Below, piece by piece: positions 42,941 to 50,283 of a DNA stretch of 64,000 nucleotides. The position numbers were made by a program, and so were the translations under genes. Source of the stretch: Peiella sedimenti (GTDB lineage: Bacteria; Pseudomonadota; Alphaproteobacteria; Caulobacterales; Caulobacteraceae); assembly GCF_030504955.1 (NCBI RefSeq), contig NZ_JAUKTR010000001.1:807501-871500 (forward strand), in the 5' to 3' direction. The notes under the pieces were generated by a model. The model made no database searches. It had not been told where the DNA came from and worked only from the letters and a program-made list of their open reading frames with translations. The stretch's first letter is position 1, and every line of letters starts with the position of its first letter.

Positions 42941-44478
42941 GGGAAGAGGCCGTGCACATACCAGCGCGGCTCGGGCTCCTCGCCGAAGTGGCCCGCGCGG
43001 AACAACCAGAAGCGCCGCCCCTCGGCGTCCTCCACCCGGTAGTAGTCGCGCACGCGGCGACCCTTGCGCCACCACTCGTCCTCGATGCGCTCCGGCCCCT
43101 CGGCGCGGGTCACCTGATGGGTGATGCGCCGCCACCTGAAGCGCGCGGGCGGGCCATCAGGGGCCAGAGAGATGGCCTCGACCGGCTGGGGCGGATCGAA
43201 CAGCTGAAGCGGCCGCAAAGGGGGTTGTTCAGGCTCGCGTTCGGGCCAGGCGGCCTGGGCCGCGGCGGCCTGCACCGCGGGGGTCAGGCGGCAGGCCCGC
43301 TCGGGCAGATGGGTGTCGACCGGCTCGACCTTGAGCACCGCCTCGGGCCCCAGGCGCGCGGTCAGCCGGTCGATCAGGGCGTCCAGCGCCTCGGTCCGCG
43401 CGGACCTGGCCTCGAAGGCCTCCTGCTCCGCCGGAATGGTCTGGAGCCGGCCGGCCTGCAGGCGCAGCTGATCAAAGCCGAAGCCGGGGTCGAGCGGATG
43501 GGCCAGCGCCGCCAGACGCTCTTTGAACAGGCGCAGCACCGCCCTTGCGTCGCGGGTCGGCCGCGCCGTGCCCACGCCGATGCGGCGCACATGGCCGTCG
43601 ACCCGGAAGACGCTGAGCACGAAAAGGCGCGCGCCGCAGCGGCGCGTCTCCAGCCCGGCCATGACCTCGGCCAGCAGGTCGGACAGCACCGCCTCGACCG
43701 CCTCGTCGGTCTGGATCGGCTCGGCCAGGACGCGGTCGGCCATGACGGGCGGCGCGGGCCTGACGGGCGTGATGCGGGCGTCCGCCTGACCCAGGATCAG
43801 GTCCAGCCGATGGGGAAAGTCGCGCCCGAAGCGGGCGGCGAAGGCGGCGCGAGGCCGGTCGTCCAGATCGCCCAGGGTGATCAGCCCCGCGCGCCTCAGG
43901 GCCTGGGCCTCCTCCGGCTTCAGCTCAAGCGCGCTGATGGGCAAGGCGCGGGCGACCCGGCGATCCTCGCCTTCCGGAACGACGCCGCCGGGGCCGAACC
44001 GGGCCAGGGCCCGCGCCGTCTGGGGCGTGCGCGCCAGGGCGGTGCGCGCCTGAAGGCCCATTTGCGCCGCCAACTCGCGTACGCGCCGCACCAGCCCCGC
44101 CTCGCCGTCGAACAGATGGGCGCAGCCGGTCACGTCCAGCATCAGGCCGTGCGGGCGGCACAGGGCGATCATGGGCGAAAAGCGGCCGAAGGCGATCAGC
44201 GCCCGTCTCAGCAGAACCTCGTCGCCCGCAGGGTCGTGGGGCACGGCCTCCAGCTGGGGCGTGCGCGCCCGCGCATCGGCCAGGGTCATGCCGGGGTGCA
44301 GGCCGACCGCCAGGGCCTCCGGATCCGCGGCGGTGAGCCTCAGTGCGCCCTTGTCCTTGTCGACCAGCACGAGAGGCGCGCCGCCTTCAGGCCGCGCGGA
44401 CGCCAGCCTGTCGGTCGCCAGATACGGGAACCACACGGCCAGATGCCGCCGCCGGTTCGACGAATGACCGCGCTTCAC
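42937..44478 (-). CDS. imuB: ImuB, Y-family polymerase-like adaptor
   Basis: A 513-residue protein of the Y-family polymerase fold (HLAVWFPYLATDRLASARP, then LMLDVTGCAHLF) that lacks the full catalytic set and serves as a hub between the beta clamp, ImuA and DnaE2. A candidate clamp-binding motif, PLQLF, is near residue 420. The GTG start at 44478 has GGAG eight bases upstream and lies 92 bases inside the 3' end of imuA, an unusually long overlap. The stop overlaps the dnaE2 start. Part of the LexA-controlled cassette. Confidence 0.92.
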   Translation of the reverse strand: MKRGHSSNRRRHLAVWFPYLATDRLASARPEGGAPLVLVDKDKGALRLTAADPEALAVGLHPGMTLADARARTPQLEAVPHDPAGDEVLLRRALIAFGRFSPMIALCRPHGLMLDVTGCAHLFDGEAGLVRRVRELAAQMGLQARTALARTPQTARALARFGPGGVVPEGEDRRVARALPISALELKPEEAQALRRAGLITLGDLDDRPRAAFAARFGRDFPHRLDLILGQADARITPVRPAPPVMADRVLAEPIQTDEAVEAVLSDLLAEVMAGLETRRCGARLFVLSVFRVDGHVRRIGVGTARPTRDARAVLRLFKERLAALAHPLDPGFGFDQLRLQAGRLQTIPAEQEAFEARSARTEALDALIDRLTARLGPEAVLKVEPVDTHLPERACRLTPAVQAAAAQAAWPEREPEQPPLRPLQLFDPPQPVEAISLAPDGPPARFRWRRITHQVTRAEGPERIEDEWWRKGRRVRDYYRVEDAEGRRFWLFRAGHFGEEPEPRWYVHGLFP

Positions 44479-45151
44479 GATCCCACTCCATGATCCACTC
44501 GCCCCCCGCAGGCCCTTTTCGGCTGCGCAGCAGGACCGCCCGAAAGGCGGGCCGCCCCGGCGCGCGCGCCTCCAGCGCCGCGGAAGGCGCCGCCTCCACC
44601 GACCAGCGCGTATCGGCTGCGCTGGGCCGGGGTTTGGCCCCCGAGCGGATCAATAGGGCTGTCGCTGCGCCAGCTTCGGCCGCAAGGGCCAGGCGGCGGC
44701 CGGCGGTCAGGGACCAGGCCCTGCCCTCGCCCCAGCCGCTCATCAGCACGGCGCCGACCGCGCCGCTTTTCAGGGCCTCCTCGCCCGCGGCCAGCAGGGC
44801 CTGGGCGCTTCTGACCCGCACCAGCACAAGGTCGCTGGGCTCCAGGCCCCACTCGTGAAGGCCCGCGCCGTAGGGCGCGCCGACCTCGGACAGGGCGCGG
44901 TCCTCTAACACCCAGACCAGGGGCGGCGGGGCGGCCCTCAACGCCAGGCTGAGGCCAAAGCCGTTGGCTGACACGGCCTGAGCGCTGGAGGCGGCGAAGA
45001 CCTCATGCAGGCCCTTGCGCGCCAGCGGCCCCACGCCCAGATCGGCCGGAGCCATGCCCAGGCGGAAGCCGTCCTCCACATCGACGCAACCCCGCGGCGC
45101 GAGGGCCGCGAGCTGGTCGCGCAGGCGTTGAAGCGTGGCCGGGGCAGGCAT
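44387..45151 (-). CDS. imuA: ImuA, RecA-like SOS mutagenesis protein
   Basis: A 254-residue ImuA family protein, distantly RecA-like: PATLQRLRDQLAALAPRG, GLHEVFAASSAQAVSANGFGLSLAL, PLVWVLEDRALSEVGAPYGAGLHEWGL, and DLVLVRVRSAQALLAAGEEAL. Walker motifs are poor. It starts the imuA-imuB-dnaE2 operon. A consensus LexA box (GTTC-N7-GTTC) lies only three bases upstream of the ATG. ImuA with ImuB and DnaE2 makes the damage-induced mutasome in Caulobacter and other bacteria without UmuDC. Confidence 0.9.
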   Translation of the reverse strand: MPAPATLQRLRDQLAALAPRGCVDVEDGFRLGMAPADLGVGPLARKGLHEVFAASSAQAVSANGFGLSLALRAAPPPLVWVLEDRALSEVGAPYGAGLHEWGLEPSDLVLVRVRSAQALLAAGEEALKSGAVGAVLMSGWGEGRAWSLTAGRRLALAAEAGAATALLIRSGAKPRPSAADTRWSVEAAPSAALEARAPGRPAFRAVLLRSRKGPAGGEWIMEWDREARSFVEPAAASGRVVPVSGDRQAGVRAA

Positions 45152-45154
45152 GAT

Positions 45155-45169
45155 GTTCCCTAAATGTTC
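45155..45169 (-). promoter_or_regulatory. LexA (SOS) box of imuA-imuB-dnaE2
   Basis: GTTCCCTAAATGTTC is a perfect match to the alphaproteobacterial LexA site GTTC-N7-GTTC. It lies between the imuA start codon (45151) and a promoter-like TTGACT at 45204-45199 with CATATG/TATGAT near 45172-45179, so bound LexA would cover the transcription start. Confidence 0.9.
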
Positions 45170-45265
45170 TCATCATATGCCGCGCAATGAGGGGGTGGAG
45201 TCAAGCCAGGCGAATCAGGAACGCCGCACTGGCCCCGGTAGAACAGTTGAAAGCCTGTGCGCCTC

Positions 45266-46096
45266 TCAGCTGCGCCATTCGCTGAGGGTGGCGCCGGCCG
45301 CGTCGGTGAAGGCCACGCGATCGATCTCGACGGCGGCGATGCAGGACGGGCGCTGGTCCGGCCCGGACGCCGAGCAGCGGACGGCGCGTCCGTCGGGAAA
45401 GGCGGTCAGGCGTCCCTCCACCACGAGGCGGTAGCCCTCTGGCGGAACCTCGACCGGCGCGGCGCCCTCCTCCGCCCGGATCACATGGCGATAGGCGCGA
45501 CCGTCCCGCCGGGCCACGCGCGAACCGCCCTCTTCGAAAATGGCCGCCAGGCCATAGGTCTGGGCGCTAACCGCGCCAGGGGTCAGCGGGTCAGGCCGCA
45601 CGGTCGGACAGCCTGTCCCCCTTAGCCAGGGCCGCGTCACCCATAGGCCCTCGACCGCCTCGGCCTGGGGCGCCGCCGCCCGGATCAGCGCCGTCTCTGA
45701 CCAGTCGGCCGGACGCAGGGACAGGGTCAGCGCCCCATCGCCGCCACGCTCCACGCTCGCCACGCCGGGCTCAGCGGAGGTCGGCCGGGCGCCGCCGCAA
45801 CCGAAGGCTTGGACCAGCATGAACTGCCGACCCGCCAGCCTGGGCGAGGCCGGGACCGTCTGTCCTCCGACAAAGGAGGAGGCGGCCGCATCCAACGCCT
45901 GCAGTAGCTCCACCCTGGACATGGGCGCGATGGGCGGCGTCACGGGCGCGGGCGCCGGCTCGGGCGGACGGGGCTCCGGTTCCGGCTCCGGCGCAGGGGT
46001 CCGGTCGCAGGCGGCGACGGCCAAGGCCAGCACGAAGGCGCAAAGGGCCGCTCGTGCCGGTCGCGCGGGCGCGACAGAGTTCCGGTGGGCGGGCAT
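45266..46096 (-). CDS. Hypothetical lipoprotein with proline-rich linker
   Basis: A 276-residue lipoprotein: signal peptide ALCAFVLALAVAAC with the lipobox cysteine near residue 30, then a Pro/Glu-rich linker (APEPEPEPRPPEPAPAPVTPP) before a globular domain. The latter has AGRQFMLVQAFGCGG, several short strands and cysteines (GTGCPT, RCSASG, PSCIA) that may form disulfides. I do not recognise a family. It begins at the ATG where the signal peptide starts. It is divergent from the SLC13-like permease with 70 bases between. Confidence 0.72.
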   Translation of the reverse strand: MPAHRNSVAPARPARAALCAFVLALAVAACDRTPAPEPEPEPRPPEPAPAPVTPPIAPMSRVELLQALDAAASSFVGGQTVPASPRLAGRQFMLVQAFGCGGARPTSAEPGVASVERGGDGALTLSLRPADWSETALIRAAAPQAEAVEGLWVTRPWLRGTGCPTVRPDPLTPGAVSAQTYGLAAIFEEGGSRVARRDGRAYRHVIRAEEGAAPVEVPPEGYRLVVEGRLTAFPDGRAVRCSASGPDQRPSCIAAVEIDRVAFTDAAGATLSEWRS

Positions 46097-46166
46097 AAGG
46101 CCACCGTAACACGACATTCCGCCCTGTGAACCGTTGACGTGGCCGCTCCCAGCCGGACTATCAGGC

Positions 46167-47462
46167 ATGACCTACGAACAAATGGCCGCGCTTGGCGTGT
46201 TGGCGGCGGTCGTCTTCGGACTGATCCAGGGCCGTTTGAGGTCGGACGTGGTGGCCCTGACCGGCGCTGCGGTCCTTCTCGTCACAGGCGTGGTGCGCCC
46301 GGTCGAGGTGCAGCAGGCCTTCGCCTCGCCCGCCATCATCGCCCTGGCCGCGCTGTTCGTGCTGGCCTACGCCATCGAGCTGTCCGGCTTCATGGGCGTG
46401 CTGATCCGCATGGGCGCAAGGCTGTGCGCCCGGATCGGCTCGGCGGGCCTGTGGGTGGTCATCGGCCTGTGTGGCGGGGCTTCGGCCTTTCTGAACAACA
46501 CGCCGATCGTGGTGCTGGCGGCGCCCGTGGTGAAGGACGTGGCCGCCTCGCTGAACCTGGATCCAAAGCGGTTCCTGATTCCCCTGTCCTATGTCTCGAT
46601 CATGGGCGGGGCCTGCACCCTGATCGGCACCTCGACCAATCTGCTGGTCAACGACATGGCGCGCAACGCGGGCCAGCCGGTATTCAGCATCTTTGAGATC
46701 ACGCCCGTCGGCCTGATCATCGCGCTGGCGGGCGGGCTGTACCTCTATCTGCTGGGGGGGCGCCTGTTGGCTCCCGCCGGCGGCGGCGACGCGCAGGAGC
46801 CGGCCAGGGTGCAGACCGGCGACGGCCTGTTGGGCGACCTGAAGCTGTTCAAGGTCGACAAGCCCCTGGACCGGCGCAAGGCTCTGATCTCCGTGGGGGT
46901 GTTCGTGGCCGTGGTGGCGGCGGCGGCCCTGGGCGTGGCCCCCATTGCGGCGGCGGCGTTCGCGGGCGCGGTGTTGCTGATCCTGGTGGGGGTGATCACG
47001 CCTGACGAAGCCTATGCGGGGCTTCGGCCCGAGGTGCTGCTGCTCATCGCCGGCATGGTGGTGGTGGGCCTGTCCATCGAGCTGACGGGTCTGGCCGCCT
47101 CGGGGGCATCGGCCCTGATCGAGGTGATCCGGCCGCTGGGCCCGTTGGGCGCCCTGATCATTCTTTATGGGGTGACGCTGTTCGCCACCGAGCTTCTATC
47201 CAACGCGGCGGTCGCCGTGCTGCTGACGCCCATCGCCGTGGCCCTGGCCGAGAGCCTGGGGGCGGACCCCCGCCCCTTCCTGGTCGCCATCATGATGGCC
47301 GCCAGCGCCGCCTTCGCCACGCCCTTCGGCTATCAGACGAACGTGCTGGTCTATGAGACGGGCGGTTACAGCTACATGGACTTTCTGCGCATCGGCGTGC
47401 CGCTGAACCTGATCAGCTGGGTGGCGGCGTCGGTGGCGATTCCGATGTTCTTTCCGTTCTGA
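46167..47462 (+). CDS. SLC13/DASS-type anion permease
   Basis: A 431-residue polytopic membrane protein with about eleven hydrophobic segments. It has the two repeats of the ion-transporter superfamily, each with the signature turn: SAFLNNTPIVVLAAPVV and FATELLSNAAVAVLLTPIA (the N-N-TP/SN-AAV motifs that bind substrate and sodium). MGGACTLIGTSTNLLVND is also diagnostic. It probably carries a dicarboxylate, sulfate or similar anion with Na+. TrkA-C domains often found in relatives are missing. It converges on the small membrane protein gene after nine bases. Confidence 0.88.
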   Translation: MTYEQMAALGVLAAVVFGLIQGRLRSDVVALTGAAVLLVTGVVRPVEVQQAFASPAIIALAALFVLAYAIELSGFMGVLIRMGARLCARIGSAGLWVVIGLCGGASAFLNNTPIVVLAAPVVKDVAASLNLDPKRFLIPLSYVSIMGGACTLIGTSTNLLVNDMARNAGQPVFSIFEITPVGLIIALAGGLYLYLLGGRLLAPAGGGDAQEPARVQTGDGLLGDLKLFKVDKPLDRRKALISVGVFVAVVAAAALGVAPIAAAAFAGAVLLILVGVITPDEAYAGLRPEVLLLIAGMVVVGLSIELTGLAASGASALIEVIRPLGPLGALIILYGVTLFATELLSNAAVAVLLTPIAVALAESLGADPRPFLVAIMMAASAAFATPFGYQTNVLVYETGGYSYMDFLRIGVPLNLISWVAASVAIPMFFPF

Positions 47463-47471
47463 CGCGTGCGT

Positions 47472-47747
47472 TCAGGCGGCGTCCTTGCGATGCAGCCAGT
47501 TCCAGGCCGTGGCCAGCGCTCCGCCGATGATGAACCCGAAGGCGGCGGTGATCCCAATCAGCAAGGCCGCCGTGGCCGGGTCGAAGGCGCCGATCCGATA
47601 CGGCGGGTCGATGAAATGCAGCCGGAAAATGAAGTCAATGAACGGCTGAGCCCAGCCGATGACGACCAGGACGGCCCAGCAGAAGTGCCAGAGCCCGAGG
47701 ACGATAGCGAAGGCCAGACCGGCCTTCAGGGGACTGACGGATCGCAT
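47472..47747 (-). CDS. Small two-helix membrane protein, putative FNR/FixK target
   Basis: A 91-residue protein with two clear membrane segments (LAFAIVLGLWHFCWAVLVVI and TAALLIGITAAFGFIIGGAL) joined by an aromatic loop with FRLHFIDPPYRIGAFDPAT. The ATG at 47747 has a strong SD (GGAGGAGG). An FNR/FixK-like box lies 55 bases upstream. Function is unknown; a role in low-oxygen physiology is inferred from the box. Confidence 0.75.
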   Translation of the reverse strand: MRSVSPLKAGLAFAIVLGLWHFCWAVLVVIGWAQPFIDFIFRLHFIDPPYRIGAFDPATAALLIGITAAFGFIIGGALATAWNWLHRKDAA

Positions 47748-47801
47748 GACGCGCCTCCTCCATGGAATGCAGGGAGATTGCGCCAAGGCGGCGAACCGAC
47801 C

Positions 47802-47815
47802 TTGATGGAGGTCAA
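47802..47815 (-). promoter_or_regulatory. FNR/FixK-like box upstream of the small membrane protein
   Basis: TTGATGGAGGTCAA fits the TTGAT-N4-GTCAA form used by alphaproteobacterial FixK/FnrL. It lies 55 bases upstream of the minus-strand gene starting at 47747. A second site of the same form lies upstream of the neighbouring ferritin-like gene. Confidence 0.68.
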
Positions 47816-47848
47816 ATTTCACCTGCTTAGATCACGCGGTTCTCTGAT

Positions 47849-48289
47849 CTATTTTCCGGGACGCCCCCACCGTGGGCGGCCGCCCCGTCCCGCAACCCCA
47901 GCGCACCGCTGGAAGGCGGGCAGGTGGCGCTCTCGAGACGCCTGCTGCAGTCGCCTCATCACGGCCGCCACGTCGGGATGTTGAACCTGTCGCAATAGGC
48001 GGTCGTACATGGCGTCGTTCTCAACCTCCGCCCTCACGGCCTCCTCGCAAGCCTCCGCCACGCCGGATGCGGCCCTGACGTTTCCGGCCCATCTGTCGGG
48101 CGGCGGATAGACGCCAAAGCGGGTGAACAGCGCCAGCAGCGCCTGTACGTGCCGATCTTCGGCTGCAACGATATTGATGAAGGGGCGGACCGGACCGAAC
48201 GCCTCGATGACCGCCTGATAGGTCGCGCGGGCGCGATACTCGTCGTCAAGAGCCTCGTTCAGCGCCGCCAGGCTATCTGCATCAAGCAT
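47849..48289 (-). CDS. DUF2202 ferritin-like protein, putative FNR/FixK target
   Basis: A 146-residue helical protein of the DUF2202/ferritin-like family: LNEALDDEYRARATYQAVIEAFGPVRPF, then AAEDRHVQALLALFTRFGVYPP, then a second pair with EAVRAEVENDAMYDRLLRQV and QQASRERHLPAFQRC. Acid and His residues (DDEYRA, EDRH, EVEND, RERH) are placed for a di-iron site. The basic C-terminal tail is unconserved. An FNR/FixK-like box is 35 bases upstream. No good SD is seen. It may protect against iron or oxygen by-products in microoxic conditions. Confidence 0.8.
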   Translation of the reverse strand: MLDADSLAALNEALDDEYRARATYQAVIEAFGPVRPFINIVAAEDRHVQALLALFTRFGVYPPPDRWAGNVRAASGVAEACEEAVRAEVENDAMYDRLLRQVQHPDVAAVMRRLQQASRERHLPAFQRCAGVAGRGGRPRWGRPGK

Positions 48290-48323
48290 GACGGATGTCT
48301 ATCAGCGGGAGGCTGCGCCGGAC

Positions 48324-48337
48324 TTGATCCACGTCAA
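48324..48337 (-). promoter_or_regulatory. FNR/FixK-like box upstream of the ferritin-like gene
   Basis: TTGATCCACGTCAA has the same TTGAT-N4-GTCAA layout as the box at 47802-47815 and sits 35 bases before the start codon at 48289, a position from which a FixK/FNR protein could activate if transcription starts close to the gene. Confidence 0.68.
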
Positions 48338-48387
48338 GCTCGCGCCCCCAAAGGAGGCTGTCACCGTCGTCCGCTCGTCCAGCGCCC

Positions 48388-48464
48388 TGGCGCGCCCTGC
48401 AGGACTCGAACCTGCGACCGTCCGCTTAGAAGGCGGATGCTCTATCCAGCTGAGCTAAGGGCGC
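48388..48464 (-). tRNA. tRNA-Arg (UCU)
   Basis: A 77-base minus-strand tRNA. The acceptor GCGCCCT pairs with AGGGCGC; discriminator G and CCA are encoded. T8-A9 and the D-stem AGCTCAGCTGGATAGAGC are normal. The anticodon stem CCGCC/GGCGG encloses CTTCTAA, giving anticodon TCT. The T-loop is GGTTCGAGTCC. Confidence 0.96.
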
Positions 48465-48466
48465 CC

Positions 48467-48772
48467 TCAGTGGGTCCAGGGAATCTTGCGGCCAGCCGCG
48501 AAGTTATCGGCGTAAGCCTTGATGATCGCCGGCGGTTTGTTGGAGTGATGCAGTCTGAAGGGAATGCCGTGGCGCTCGGCGTAGGCCACCGCCTCCTCCG
48601 CCGTGTCGAAGTCGATGCGGATCTGACCGTCCATGTCTCGCGAGCCGGTCCAACCCGTCAGCGGGTCGGCGAAGCGGGCCGAGGCGGGTTCGAACTCGAG
48701 CCGCCACCCGCGCGTCGCGGCCTTGCCGGACTGCATGGCGGACTTGGCGGTCTGATAGATGCGGGCAAGCAT
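48467..48772 (-). CDS. Respiratory complex I accessory subunit (NDUFS4-like)
   Basis: A 101-residue ETC complex I subunit, NDUFS4-like: [24 protein letters not shown], then [20 protein letters not shown] and [12 protein letters not shown]. In mitochondria this protein stabilises the NADH-binding module; alphaproteobacteria have the same protein in complex I. The start at 48772 has GAGGAG upstream. It lies between tRNA-Arg and tRNA-Pro on the same strand, separate from any nuo operon. Confidence 0.9.
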   Translation of the reverse strand: MLARIYQTAKSAMQSGKAATRGWRLEFEPASARFADPLTGWTGSRDMDGQIRIDFDTAEEAVAYAERHGIPFRLHHSNKPPAIIKAYADNFAAGRKIPWTH

Positions 48773-48801
48773 CGGCTGGGCTCCTCGAACGGTCGGCGTC
48801 C

Positions 48802-48878
48802 TGGTCGGGGCGGCAGGATTCGAACCTGCGACCCTCTGCTCCCAAAGCAGATGCGCTACCAGGCTGCGCCACACCCCG
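48802..48878 (-). tRNA. tRNA-Pro (UGG)
   Basis: A 77-base minus-strand tRNA. Acceptor CGGGGTG pairs with CGCCCCG (one G-U), discriminator A, CCA encoded. The anticodon stem TCTGC/GCAGA encloses TTTGGGA, giving anticodon TGG. The D-arm GGCGCAGCCTGGTAGCGC and the T-loop GGTTCGAATCC are standard. Confidence 0.96.
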
Positions 48879-48920
48879 TCAGGGCGGCCTGTTTGCCACT
48901 ATTGCAGGGCGGCGAAAAGG

Positions 48921-49406
48921 CTAGTTCGCGCGGAAAAACGGGTGCTCGACGCGGTCCCCGGGCTGGGCCCCGATCTCGGCGGCGCGGCCGGCCCGGATCT
49001 CCAGCACGCCCCTGGCCGGCCCGTAGGAGGGGATCGGCGCATCGGAGTTAGGGGTGGTGTTGCGGGCGATGGAGACGATGCGGCCGTCGGCGGCGATATA
49101 GATGATGTCCAGCGAGCTGGGCGTGTTGTGCATCCAGAAGCTGCGCTCCTGACTGTCAGGGAACTGGAACAGCATGCCGCGGTCGTCCTCCAGCGGGGGC
49201 CGGAACATCAGACCGCGGGAGCGCTCGGCCTCGTCATCGGCGATCTCCACCTGAAAGGCGTGGACGCCGGAGGCGGTACGGATGGTCAGCGGCTCAAGCG
49301 TTTGGCCTGCCGGGCCATCGGGGCTTGAGGCCTGGGCGCAGGCGGCCAGAGCCAAGGCTGCGACCACAGCCGGAAGGCGTTGACGTACAAGCGTGTGCAG
49401 CAACAT
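48921..49406 (-). CDS. DUF192 lipoprotein
   Basis: A 161-residue DUF192 protein with a lipoprotein signal ([11 protein letters not shown]). The family core is visible: [84 protein letters not shown]. The function of the fold is unknown. The true ATG is 49406; the reading frame upstream belongs to sequence overlapping the cold shock gene. It lies 14 bases after that gene and could be co-transcribed with it. Confidence 0.88.
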   Translation of the reverse strand: MLLHTLVRQRLPAVVAALALAACAQASSPDGPAGQTLEPLTIRTASGVHAFQVEIADDEAERSRGLMFRPPLEDDRGMLFQFPDSQERSFWMHNTPSSLDIIYIAADGRIVSIARNTTPNSDAPIPSYGPARGVLEIRAGRAAEIGAQPGDRVEHPFFRAN

Positions 49407-49420
49407 GCGCGACCTTAATC

Positions 49421-49984
49421 TCAGGCCGCGGGGTGGATCTCCGCCACGACCAGACCCTTGGGACCATCCGCGAAACGGACGGAAACCGCCTCGCCCGGCT
49501 GGAGATCCTCCAGCCCGCAGCGACGCAACGTCTCGATGTGAACGAATATATCGCCGGGCTCGGCGTCGCGCACCACGAATCCATAGCCCTTGGCGCGATT
49601 GAACCATTTCACGTGGGCAGGCTCGACAGGCCCTGACGGCTCAAGCGAAGGCTGACGCGGGCGTTCCGGGAAGCGGCGCACGAAGGCGTCGTCGTTGCGC
49701 GGCGGAACCGATCCGGGGATCGGATCCGTCAGCTCCAGAACGGACGAGACCTGCCATCCCTTGGGGCGCCGGACGACGTCGCAGACCACGGCGGCGCCTT
49801 CGCCCGCCGCCTCGCGCCCGCTGTCGCGCAGGCTGGTGATGTGCAGGAGCACGTCCTTCAGATCGGTCTGGCTGGGATCATCAGGCACGATGAAGCCATA
49901 CCCCTTGCCGGGGTCGAACCACTTCACGCGGCCACTGATACGTACGGCCGCCTGACCGGCGGCATCCCCCTGGAACTCGGACAT
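49421..49984 (-). CDS. Cold shock protein with two CSD domains
   Basis: A 187-residue protein with two cold shock domains, each with the RNA-binding motif: first [22 protein letters not shown] ... DVLLHITSL, second [20 protein letters not shown] ... [10 protein letters not shown] proline/arginine linker joins them. Caulobacter has such double-domain proteins (CspC, CspD) that act in cold or stationary phase; I cannot say which this is. Start [10 protein letters not shown] at 49984. It follows tRNA-Glu on the same strand by 160 bases. Confidence 0.93.
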   Translation of the reverse strand: MSEFQGDAAGQAAVRISGRVKWFDPGKGYGFIVPDDPSQTDLKDVLLHITSLRDSGREAAGEGAAVVCDVVRRPKGWQVSSVLELTDPIPGSVPPRNDDAFVRRFPERPRQPSLEPSGPVEPAHVKWFNRAKGYGFVVRDAEPGDIFVHIETLRRCGLEDLQPGEAVSVRFADGPKGLVVAEIHPAA

Positions 49985-50144
49985 AGGCCCCTCACGCCCG
50001 CGCCTCAAATGCGAGCGGCGTTTATCCTAACACGGTTCTGTGTTTTTCCAGACCGAGAAACGCGGATTTTTCAACGTAGACGCGAAAGGGCTGGCGCGAT
50101 TGAGGAATCGCAGGTCGGCCGAATTGCGAGGGGGAAGGCGCGGA

Positions 50145-50219
50145 TGGCAGGCCCTAGGGGAGTCGAACCCCTCTTTTCAGGTTGAAAACCTGACGTCCTA
50201 ACCGATAGACGAAGGGCCC
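50145..50219 (-). tRNA. tRNA-Glu (UUC)
   Basis: A 75-base minus-strand tRNA. Acceptor GGGCCCT pairs with AGGGCCT (the first pair is G-U), discriminator G, CCA encoded. The anticodon stem CAGGT-side loop reads TTTCAAC, giving anticodon TTC. The T-arm GGGGTTCGACTCCCC and D-arm GTCTATCGGTTAGGAC fit glutamate tRNAs. Confidence 0.95.
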
Positions 50220-50283
50220 GCGACCGCGAGAGGCCGCCGTATAGCGGCGCCGGAATCGGCGCGCAACCCCCCAATCGTCGGTT

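Noticed and set aside
48467..48874. An extended NDUFS4-like protein starting inside tRNA-Pro
   Set aside because: The extra 34 residues are read through the tRNA gene; the ATG at 48772 has a strong SD and matches the family N terminus.
50249..50264. GCGCCG-GAAT-CGGCGC stem between recJ and tRNA-Glu as a terminator
   Set aside because: No T-run follows on the minus strand, so termination cannot be claimed from sequence.
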